From positions 45,623,857 to 45,687,856 of the forward strand of contig CM055097.1 in the NCBI GenBank assembly GCA_029204225.1: a stretch of DNA of 64,000 nt, written 5' to 3'. The translations under genes were made by a program, and so were the position numbers. Under the pieces are notes generated by a model that saw nothing but the letters and a program-made list of their open reading frames with translations, was not told where the DNA came from and ran no database searches. Source of the stretch: Diphasiastrum complanatum (taxonomy: Eukaryota; Streptophyta; Lycopodiopsida; Lycopodiales; Lycopodiaceae). Of the stretch, positions 12,601-24,600 are shown in pieces (position 1 is the stretch's first letter; each line of letters starts with the position of its first letter).

Positions 12601-15600
12601 CTACGAACAACAAGAATAGGGTGAATTTCAAAGTAGAGCAACTACAGTGTTCAAGAAGTGTATGCAAACAGTTATTGAGAGGCATTGCTCGGGATACACG
12701 AGCAAATTCATATGTTTTAAAGGGACTTCATTTTGCAAAGGGCCTCAGGGAAAGCCTCCAACCTTTTTATAAATGGAGCAGACGAACGATTTGCACAGTG
12801 CTCACCAGACAATGTTGTACTATGAGGATGGCAAGAAACCCCAAGATTCCAACGCTATTAATATTGGAGAAAACCAATCATGAGGTAAGAAGAGTCAGTG
12901 GAATACGAAAAGAAAGTTTGATGGTCAATCTGGACAAGGGTAGATTTGAGATGACTAAAAAGGTAAAGAAGTTGTAGCTTCTAAGAGCAAAGTGCGGCCT
13001 AATGTCCAAAGGGGTTAGTGTCATTTGCTGTTGTCGCCTTTGGACCAAGAGCGGGCAATGAGAGCATATTTGTGCTTTGGATGCTTAGGACATCATAGGT
13101 GGAAGGAATGTCCACAAATTTAATTCAGAGCCACGTAGAATCTTCAGGTTGATTTTAAGTGAAAAAGGGCATCAATAAGGAATATCTCAAACAAGAAACG
13201 AATCAAAATGTTATCCAATAAGGAATGTCTTTGTGGTGAGGAAGGTGAACAGTTTTGTCAAAGTCAATTTCCTATCACATTTTTTATTGTTATGAGAAAG
13301 CAGCTGTGTGATAGAGATGCTTTGAATCTCATAGTGACCAGGGAACATGGCTTTTTAGACGTGTTACGCATTCCCAGCGTGCTCTTCTTGGGAACGTGCT
13401 CAGGAACGTGAGTTTGGGAACGTGACCAGGGAACGCATTCCCAAGGAATGGAAACGTGATTGGGACCGCCTTCCCTGGCCACAGTTTCTGCAAAGACTCA
13501 AAAACAAGATAAACGAAGGAGGAAGCCTTGGGAACGTCATTGGAAACGTGTTCCCTGGTCACAGTTTCTGCTAAGACCTAAAAACAAGATAGAGGAAAGA
13601 AAAATTGTTTATATTATGAGTATTTCAATATACAAAATTCTATAAACTTCAAACTTTGACGTGTGTCTATGTTTTGATTATATGTTATTATGTTGACGTG
13701 GCATTCCCATTCCCATTTTTTCAGGGATGTTTCCGTTCCCGTTCCCTGGTTACTATGGTTTTGATTGTACGTGACACCATGTCCTCCCATAGTGTGCAGC
13801 TTTGGCGAGGATATTGTGGGCAAAACAACTATCCTAGTACAGTGTACACAGTTGAAATTATCGACGGAAAGGGTATAGGAGTGAAATATGAAGGTTGTGG
13901 ATATTCCATTGATTATAGATACAGAGTCCAGACTTATATGCAAGAGCAGACTTATATGCAAGAGGTGTGTTTTGATAATACTAGGCTGGTGCATTTTTGG
14001 CCATTGTTGGCACGCAATGCAAAAATCTTCGATAGTCTAGAATTCTCATGTATACGAGAGTCAATACAGTTTAGGCTTCATTCCATTTGTGATGAGCAGG
14101 ATGTTCAAAGTGTGAATGATTACAAAAAGCTCCTCATATGGAGAATATCTAGATTGAACTTGGTCCAACTTTTTGCCCTCGTGCTCCTGCAACATAGTCA
14201 GTAGCATCCATCTCACCCAAATACAGTTTTGATAGGACGGACTATGTGTCACACGGGTGTTGCAGGGACACACTAATTTTAAGCTTCAAAACTTTCATTC
14301 ATTTTATGGGTCCAGTAAACGGGTGGACTAATTTTTTGACAATTGCTAACTTCTTTACTCCCTTAAGAGCATTCATTAAGGGTATGGCAAGCTCGGCGTA
14401 GCCCTGAATGAGTTGATGAAAAAAGCTTGCACGAATCATTTTTAGAATTGTTCACCCTCATACCTAATAAATGATTAGCGCATCTCGTCTCCTGAGTCCT
14501 TACTATTGATTAAAGATTCCTACATAATATATGTTCAATGCTAAGTGCTCAATGGCCATTGGCTTCAATGCAACTTAGTGTTATAACTTAAGAACATTGA
14601 AATTAGAAGAGCTCTTTGGAAATACTCAGTAGTAGGTCTAAGGTGACTACTTATCGATAATCGATCAATGATATTAGAATTTGAACTTTCACTTTCAACC
14701 AAGATTCAAAACACGTTAGCAGTCACATCATACATGACAGACATTGATTTTAGAATCAGATCCTATCTCTTGATTGTTGATTCTTGAATCACAGATGTTG
14801 AGAGCTCAGTGGCTTCAATGCTCATTCTCATTGTTATATGTCATAACTTACAAAAAAAACACAGTAGTAAGTACTTGATCAAAAGCAAGACACCTACAGT
14901 TCAAACCTTAGAATCAAATCAAAGGCTTTGATGCTCAATGTGAAAACTTGTATTAAAGAGCTTTTCAGTTTCACTTTGAAACTTTAAATGTAGTAGGTAC
15001 CCAATAGCAAGACACAACAACGATCAAATTTATAAGCCTAGCCCCATTTGGGCCCTATGACATCATAAATAGGCCATCCAACACCTACTAAAGATGGTTT
15101 TACATGGGGGCGATAACTTGCTAACTGATGTTTTTCTTCAAGAGTATGGAGAGGTGATGCACGGACCTGTCAGAGTACTGGACCGGAGGGAGAGACGACT
15201 TAAAAACTGTCTGATCCGTGAGTACTTGGTTGCGTGGCATGGTAGACCTCTCACTGATGCTAGCTAGGAGATTCACATTTACCATCCAATGTTGCTATAT
15301 TGGTAGCATAGTTGATAGCAGATGCATGTATGCACCTAACAAGATAGGAGAAAGCGATGGTGGAATCACATACTCCAAGAGTGTCTAATAGTTTGAGAAC
15401 TAGATTAGAGACAAGTGCTTGGGTGGTGTGTTTTCCAAGAGGATCTAGTGGCATAGAAAACTATATCACAGATAGGTAGTTGAGGAATCACATACTCCAA
15501 GAGTATGTAGTAGCTTGAATTAGACTTAACAATGGATTAGGACATGGCAGGGTGGACAAAGATTAACGTGTCAAGTTTTGTCATGGAAGACCAATGATTT

Positions 15601-18600
15601 CCTGAAAGGAGAAGGAATGCTAGATTCACTTTTGGGCTAACACAGCCCCAGACGAACCCATTATGAGAGGATCAGTTGATCGTAAGCTACAGTGATCATC
15701 AATCCCCATGGCCAGACATCCAGCTCAAGTTGGATTAGGTGTGTCAAAGGGTGAGCCTGTCTAACAACCAGTCAAAGATGCGGGCTGAGGATGGATGTCA
15801 TAAGACCGAGCTTTCAGGGTTGGAGTTAGTTGGGACATGACGTGTAGCTAGCCAACAAGTTGTTGAGGTGGTCAACCTGACCATTAGGCCATGTTGGGGC
15901 ACTGAGGTGATTGTTTTTAGTCATTACGGCATGTCGATAAGGTCAAAGGCACGAAGAGCAGTCAAAGGCCTGGTCAACCCAACGACTGTTGCGTGACCTA
16001 GGTACAGAACAGGACACAAATACCAATCCATGATAGGGAAGAGCTTCATTCTCCTCACCGGCTACCTTTGGAGTTAGGAGCTTATGGAGATAGCCTTCTA
16101 GTAATGGTGGCATTTGAGTACAGAGAGCATCTCAGAGGTATGTTCAAGATATTAAACATTAATGATGATATAAAACTGTGCAATACTTTCATAGAGTACT
16201 TCTGTCGCATGCACTCAAGGTGTGTAGCAAAACTCGTATGGTGGAAAGTTGTGTTTCTACGCTAATCATAATGTTTACAGTGTCTTACAATCAATTAGAG
16301 CTGAGAGTTACGGTAAACTTATAAAGTGGTCTATAGCAGGGAGGGGCACAACCGGCTGGGGTGGAGTGAGCTCATGAATACGCCCTTCTAACAGAAAACA
16401 CCAAACTTGTAGATAAGGATCAGCTCAATAAAAATGATTGATATACTTAATCTCTCAAAAGGCAGCAAAAAATGATCACCATAATATCTCACCAATTACT
16501 GCTGACTGAAACATAATGTACTACATAGTTAAGGACTTAAAGGGGATTAGAACATGATTGTTTTCATCAAATGCCCTGCTAGACTCAATTATCTCAGGAC
16601 CAAGCGTCTTCCAGAATAATTTTTGTTTTCAAAGGTCGTGTGAATATTAGATATTCACATATAGGTGTTTCTGAGAGGCGTACCTTATGGTATGACTGTA
16701 AAAGGGGCTTTTCTGTCTTCTTATCCAGCCTTTTAAAACGCCGACCACTGTAAATCATCACAATTGCAATCAAGCCCACCCATGGCACTGACATCCAAAT
16801 AAAACAATCTGCATGTTCACAAAAAATATACATGGATTTCGTACCTTTCCTCCAGAACTGCTTGTAGTGCAGACTCAAATGCTTGTACATTCTGCTTCAC
16901 AAAGAGAAGTTGATTTCAAGAGAGTGACGAATTAAATACACTATGTTGACCTGAAAACGATTTTCAAGAACAGAAACGATTCCGACAATAATATAGAGTA
17001 GAAGTGACAAGGTTCAGTGATGATTAGAATTCCACATGATGTTATAAAAGACACACTGCAAGAACAAAAGACGGGTCATAAGATTGCTGCAAACTATGTA
17101 GCATTGCTTTCACTGAAATGAGACTCAAGTGGTGCAAAGCCAACGAGTAATAAAGACTGGAATAATCTGCTTCTGCAGTTGATTCCAATTTCCTATATAG
17201 AATCACCTACAACCACAGCATTAATCCAATTATTCTGTTTACACTTGGAACTGTAAATGGAGCACAGGTCATGACCCCAATGAACAGTTGCCTTAGATCC
17301 TCATTATGTATCTTGGAGCACTAACACATCAGAATTCTGTACATGGCAGTAACCAGTTAAGTTCATCCAGTACCTTATTTTGGCCCTCACGCAAAACTGT
17401 CCTCTGAACGGATTATGGATTACCTTGCTAGCGTGGCTCATCCTTCAGAGACTTGAACTTTCCGTGCTGGATTTCAATCCTTGATCTACTTCAACATCAG
17501 CATCTTCCCGTCATCTTTAAGTAGAAAATTCAAACCATTCTCCAATACTTTTTAATGGGCCAACACTTGAATCATCTGTCCTCTTCAGAACCTCTCATCT
17601 ATCACATTTTCCAAACAGATTGAATATCAGTAGCAGCTCTATCCTTCATTGTAATGCTAAGAAGTCTTCTGTTGAAGAGAATATCCTGAAGCAGCACTTA
17701 CAGAACATGCCTTGCTCTTATTGAAAACAATGGTGCAGCCAATAAATGTTCCAATTTGTCCATCCAGAAGTTGGGCTGTGGTGCTTGACTCAATAACTTT
17801 CCTCATATTTGCATGCTCATGCTTCAAACTCTATAGTTATTTGTTAGTAACCAGCAAGAAAATCATAAGAAGCTACAGTTCATTTTGACACGTCTATTTT
17901 GGCTAGCTTCAAATCAACCATTGACATAGTACTTCTCTCATTCTCCAGTAACAAATAACTACAAAATAAACTGCTGCTAATTAATGGCAACCTTGATCAC
18001 TCCCAGTTCACACAAGATAGGGAAGTACTAGAAACTCTAGACATCCTCTTCCTCAGACTTAATTTCTTGCTTGACAAAAAAGCTAAGCTGTAACGTGCTA
18101 CTTTGGTCTTTTTCAATAAAAGATAGATGGCATCTCTTATGGATGAGCTTTGATGACAAACTTCCAAGAATGTGTATGTTTTCGTGATGGAGGGAGTCAT
18201 GTAAAGATTGCCATGATGTGAACAATCCTGAAATTGCTTCTGGATGATTTGTTCTCACATTCTGTAAAATGACATCATTCCATTTCTACTTCCGTTCTTA
18301 CAAAGGAGACCAAGCTGTTCTTCCCTATCTCAAACGGTTCCAACTTCCAGTCTTTGATCTTAGATCATGTGAATTAGTGCATAGCCTTGAGAGCGTATGT
18401 TTCCTGATAGAAATGCCCGTGGTAATGTGGCTTTGGATGGGGCCTATATATCCATTCTCTAAGATAATGTATTTTCTTCACAGCTTTCATGAAAATTTTC
18501 ACAGTAGAATTTGGCCAGTCATCTTGCTGGATCTTCCAAAACAGAAGCCCCTTCTGAATGTCCAGCCACCGTGCACTTTCAAATCTTTGAGGTCATTTAC

Positions 18601-21600
18601 AACTTTGAAAAGATAGTCAAACACCTTGTAGGTTTTTGACCCTTTCAAATAGTTACCCTCATCATAGCAACGGTTTCTGAGAAGGTATTTTTTTGCAAAG
18701 AGAATGGAGTGAGGTGTCCTTTGTTTCTCCACCATACAAGAAGTCAAAATTCGTGTTGTACTCTTTCGCAAGCGACACTTTCTCACCAAATTTCACATTC
18801 ATAGAACAAAACAACTGTCACCAATGTTACAAATAACTTTCTCTTTGTATGCAACTATCATAGTCTATTCTTTAACAAAACACGGTGTGACCAATGTTAC
18901 AAATAACTTTATTTTTGTACGTGACTATCATAGTCTATTCTATGACAAGCAGTTCCATAGCAAAGCAGGCCTTGCATCCGCCCATCATCCTTCTTACCAG
19001 ATGTGACACTTGAGGTAATTTTCACGTTACTATCTATCTACATTTTATTATTGGCAGATGATATAAGGCTCCCGTTTACTTGGTAACATAGAACCATTGC
19101 ACAACATTTTCTCTATGTTATTATATGTAAGCATTGATTGTGAATGATCTGCCATGTACAAAGGTACTGTAAATGCGTGTGGCTGGCCAGCTCATCTATT
19201 GAGTGTGTAAGTAATCAAAGGAACTGTATCAATTAGTGTAGTCGAAGGACTGACTATGCAGATGGACGAATGTGTTTGTTTGGATGGTCAAACGACTGAT
19301 CATCTTCAGTAGAGAGTAATGTACTGTCTACCTAGTAGGATAGTCGATCTATCAAAGGGATTGACAGTTTGGAAGACGAGTGTACTATTCTACTTTCAGG
19401 ACACCATATCATCGAATATACTAATGATTAAGTGTAGTTGAGTTTGAAACCAAGGGACCATAGTTGGCACTTTTGCAGTTAGGGTTTGTGCCATAAAGCA
19501 TGAAATCTGTTCAGACAAAAAACAAGCATCAAAAGTTATCAGATCAAAATGAGCCATAGCTCGTTAGAAAGAGGAGCCTGACAACTTTTTGATGGATATG
19601 GTCTAAAAATAGTTCTTAACCCTATTTCTAGCCAACCTCCAGGAAATACTATATATGCAGTAGGGTGTGGAGAAAGAAAGAACGCTTTATCAAATCTTCT
19701 GATGCCAAAAGGCATATAAGACAAAATAGTACATCTCAAGTATGTAGTAATACTGGAGTGTATAAAACGTCTCCAACTAACAAGAAGACAAAAATGAAGT
19801 ACATAGTGTCTGAATCTAACCTTGAAAGAAAATAACATATCTAAACATTAAAAAATGGTCCATCCATGAGCTACTGATGATGAATATATGTTCTCAACTG
19901 AAATGGCTAAAGAAAGTTGACATCTTGGTAGGAGGAACGGGTACTGATGCTGTTGAAGAGAGCTGAGGACGTTTGTGTCGCTATCTATGACTCCGCTTCT
20001 AGTTGGCATGTGATCTCTGACTATGTGTAGTCATAGTACGTTTGGATGCACCAGTTGTAGGAGGATGTTGTGTTGTACAGTCTCTGGTCCCTATGATGAT
20101 CATATGTAAGAGTGTCTAGGTGCCATGGTCTTATCCTGGAGAACAAATCCATAATTTGAGGCTGAGTGCTCTGATGGTCAGACTGAAGCCTAGCACAAGT
20201 CTCTCCGTAATAAGAACAACTCAAGTAGCATAAGAGCAACACATCTGGAATCATTATATCTGATGAGATAGTGTAAGGTGTGGGTCTCTGAAAAGGCAAC
20301 AGTATCTCCCACAAATCTCCTAGTAAATAGGACATTTGAAAAAAGGTGCTCAGACTCAACTACCTCCAAAGAACACGTCTGACATATCTTATTCTCTCGT
20401 GTACTCATGAGTATTTGCTGGGAGGACTGAGATAGAGATGTCGAACATGTCCAAAAGGTGAGCTACCTGAGAATACCATGAGAGCTAGAAACCATGACTG
20501 TGAAGCTTCATCGATGAAGTGACTACCAAATGAGAGTATCTGTCTGTAGAAGTGCCAAAGCTCTTTGGATGTATAGTATGAGCTGGAAGAGGGCGTCGAC
20601 CAATAGAGACTGCAAACTCAACAATGATAATATAATGTGGAACTAAAGGCTTTGCCCAAATCATTTAAGATAACATAGAGACCTGAAACCTAGATAAACT
20701 AGCCCAATTTCAAGAAGTAGGACTTCATGAATACATATGTTGCACACAAGCTCACAAAACCCTAAGTACGTACATAGAAATACCCAGCAAATTTGTCACT
20801 TTATTAATCTCAAGCAAATGTACATATATCAACAAGCAAACATGAGAGCTCTGTTGCAAGTCTCCTCCCAACCATAGCTACATAGGAATAAGATAGGGAA
20901 TGCATCGCAAGGCTCACACTATATGCCCTCAAGCACTCCTTAACCCTGACACATCCTAATGTCCACACATGGCAAACTCCATGCACAGTCAACACTTGCC
21001 ACTTGGCAGTACCCTAACACATAGGCAAGCTAGTAGTAGATTGTCTAACACGTGTCACTCATACATTGGACCAAGCGTCCTTATAAGCATATGACACAAG
21101 TCCTATTGACCCATCCGACAAGTGTCACTCATGCACTGGACCAAATGTCCCAATGAGCATATGACACATGTCATCTTGACCAGTCAAGACTCAACCCTCC
21201 CTACATTTTAGTAGGTCAGCCTAGCAAACTCTCATGGGACCTAGTATCCCCTTAGCCATCTTAGAATAAGTCACAATAACTGATATTTACATTGCAATTT
21301 ACCATTGTCTCCGCAGGTCGATGACTTAGCCGTTAATGACTTAAACATTACAATTTACATTAGGCAAAGGGATTCAAAGTACATGTGACATCCCTTCCCT
21401 CCTCAGATGACATTGTCCTCGATGGCAAAGTCTGGATACTGTGCATACAACCCATGCAGTCTCCAAAGTACCATCACGTCATCCATGCCATGCATCCAAG
21501 TACTCACGTAGCAACCAATTCTGCAATCGTCCATGCCTCCCGTCCAATACTCTCGCTGGTCATCCATGCCATGCATCCAAGTACTCACGTAGCAACCAAT

Positions 21601-24600
21601 TCCGCAATCGTCCATGCCTCCCGTCCAATACTCCCGCTGGTCCATGCATCCAAAGTAGCATCACTACGACGTCATCCATGCCATGCATCCAAGTACTCAC
21701 GTAGCAACCAATTCCGCAATTGTCCATGCCTCCCGTCCAATACTCTCGCTGGTCCATGCATCACCTCCCCATGTTCATGAAACATTACAAGGCCATCAAC
21801 CAACAAGTTATCACTGTCATGTAAAACCTTTTTTAAGCGTGAAACATAAAAAACAGGATGAACCTTACAATCAACAAGCAAATCCAATTCATAAGCAACG
21901 CTATTAATCTTTTTAACAATTTTCCAAGGGCCACATTAACTAGGTGACAACTTATACCAATTCGTTGTCTTAAGGGTTTTCGAGTCCTTTGGAATCCTAA
22001 GAAACACCATGTCTCCTTCCTTGAACTCTCTTGGCATACGATCCAAATCAGCATAAGTCTTTGCCCAATCCATCGCCGCTCTTACATTTTCTTTTGCTAA
22101 CTCCAACATGCGTTGCATGTGAGTTAGAAATTCCATAGCACTGGGTGCTTTATGAGGCATACCTATAGTAACTAGATTGGTTGGTCTAAGGACTCATCTT
22201 CGTAGATGCATTATTTTTATCATTATAGGCAAACTCCAACAATGGTAGGTAACATTCCCATTGCATTTTCTTTCACTCACATGCACCCTAAGCATGTCTT
22301 CCAAAGTTTGATTGACTCTCTCAGTTTGTCCATCTATTTCAGGATGATCAGAACTAGTCATTCCCAACTGCACCCCTAACTTCTCAAATACTACAGTCCA
22401 AAAACCGCTTGTAAAATGAGAGTCTCTGGTAGACACAATGGATCTAGGTAATCCATGAAGTCTAACTACATGATGTATACACAAATCAATGGTACCAGGA
22501 GCATCAATCTTATTATTAGTTGGGATAAAATGAGTCGTTTTAGTGAGTCTATCAACCACAATTAGGATGGCATAATGTTAATATTGCATACGTGCTAAAC
22601 ATGTAATAAAGTCCATGGAAATACTCCCATCTCCCTTGTGGTATAGGTAACAGGCGTAATAATCCAGACACTTTAATACTTTCAACTTTATTAATCTGAC
22701 ACTTAAAACAATGTGTCACATCATGGTTTACTTCTTTCTTAAGTGTAGAGCACCAAAAGTTAGGTCGTATCAACTCATAGGTGCTATTCCCACCAGGATG
22801 ACCGACATTAGGGCTATTGTGACAGAGATGTAAGATCCTCTTTCGCAGCACCTCACAAGCTAGAATAAGAGCCTTACCATTTCTCATCACTATTTCACCT
22901 TTTATGGAATACCTACGATAAGTGCGAACCAAGGTAGTGGAACTCTCCTCTTGAGACTCTGCATGGCCATGACTAACGTCCTGTTCCACTCTTTTACAAT
23001 GGGGATCTTCCTGTTGAGCCTTTATTATCTTAAATAGTCAATCGTTTTCAATGATTACAAATAATATCTGATACACCACACAAGATAGTGCATCTGCCAC
23101 ATGATTCTCGACACCTTTCTTGTACCAAATCTCCATTAGGAACTCTGACATGAGCTCAGATGATCAGGCTTGCCGGCCTCTAAGGTCTGGCTGCTTACAA
23201 AAGTATCTCAAGGTACCATGATCAGTGAATACCTCAAAATTCAATCCATATAGATAATGCCTCCATGCCTTTAATGCATGGACCATTGTTGCAGCGAAAC
23301 GCGATTCGCTAGGTTCGCGAACCGCGATTCTGCGAATTGCGTTTTGAACCGCGAAATGTGCAAAAATTAAGTAATAAAAAACAAATTGGAAAATAGCTTA
23401 TGGCTGAAATTTGTTTAGGGGAGCAATGGTCAAACCAGCGTTTTGCCTCCCATAAGTGCAGTAGATTTGCTCTGGTTCTCAGTGATTGTTAATGCTACAA
23501 TTTGAACTTTGGGCTATCAACTCTATGGATGATGATCACTTTTGCAATCATTTCACTGGAGACGTGAGTGCAATGTGCATACAGTTGGGGGCATAAATAT
23601 TGGGCCCTTATCGGCGCACATTTGGAACCCATTTTTATCTACGGTCAAAGTGGATCCTATGCAACTGCATAGCTGAAACAAGCGGTCTAGGAGGCACATC
23701 CTGCCCACCACGAAGGGACTGCATCACACCATCAAATTGGAACTCATACAGATGAGTATCCCAGGCTATGTGTGGTTTCCGCATCATGAGCTCAGATGAT
23801 CAGGCTTGCCGGCCTCTGAAGCCTATCAGTTTCCAGATAGTGAGCTAATACGCATGAGAGGAAAGCTCAAAGGTCATGCATGACGTCTCATCTTGTTTGA
23901 CACCGGTTCCTCACACAATATTGTTAACTCCCGCATGGTGAAAAAGCTTCGCTTGGCTATTATTCCTTCTTATCAGTGTTTCCTCGAAACGCGTTTCGAA
24001 TGCTGAAACGTTCGAAACGGGACGTACGAAACAACCCCATTTTGAAACGCCATTTTAGTGTTCGAAACGACCAAAAGAAACAAAAAAAAAAAAAAAACAC
24101 CCATTTTTTTTTTCCAAAACCGCGCATACCAGATTCTCGCAACCTAATAACCTATCCATGACAGTATCAATACTTTCAATAATTGACCGAGGAAAGTGAC
24201 CATAATCACCATACACACCTTCTCCTCTTGAAATTGCATTCTAGTTTCTCTAGAGCATTCTCATGAAATTGGACGTATCTACTTGTTACTAGACTGTCTA
24301 TGACATCTGTAAACCCCAAAAACCGTGCCATAAGCTTTGTAGTATGTACTGGCAATGGGCATGAACAGATTCTCGCAACCTAATAACCTATCCATGACAG
24401 TATAATAATTGATTGAGGAAAGTAACCATAGTCACCATACACAGCTTCTCCTCTTAAAATTGCATTCTCTAGAGCATTCTCATGAAATTGGATGTATCTA
24501 CTTGTTACTAGACTTTCTATGACATCCAAAAACCCTCAAAAACCCTCAAAAACACATTTTCAAAAAAAAAAAAAACCCTAAAACAAAATTCCCGTTTCGA

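Larger units (their letters stand above)
12150..15280 (+). mobile_element. Degenerate, internally deleted Ty3/gypsy element (element B)
   Basis: Plus-strand remnants in order: gag with KLPSVKDLK-like and ITDAIENWL-like sequence near 12340-12430, further gag at 12579-12977, a zinc knuckle [13 protein letters not shown] at about 13070-13115, and protease-like sequence on both sides of a foldback insertion (13330-13757). Reverse transcriptase and integrase are missing. A chromodomain tail resembling [17 protein letters not shown] and [16 protein letters not shown] appears at about 15110-15270. It belongs to the same family as the elements at 21-23 kb and 50-56 kb. Many stops make it non-coding. 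Confidence 0.75.
20738..23800 (-). mobile_element. Ty3/gypsy chromovirus, partial, one LTR (element C)
   Basis: From the 3' end: LTR 20738-21390, a chromodomain region with internal tandem repeats (21480-21753), integrase (21890-22990) and RNase H (about 23030-23290). After a break filled by other sequence (23290-23620), protease sequence resembling [15 protein letters not shown] appears at 23630-23800. Reverse transcriptase is deleted. It is the same family as the complete copy at 49702-56193. No 5' LTR was found. Confidence 0.85.

Noticed and set aside
21480-21753. Regular 81-bp repeats considered as a CRISPR-like or satellite array
   Set aside because: They encode chromodomain sequence in a Ty3 element and occur only three times; CRISPR arrays are not expected in plant DNA.
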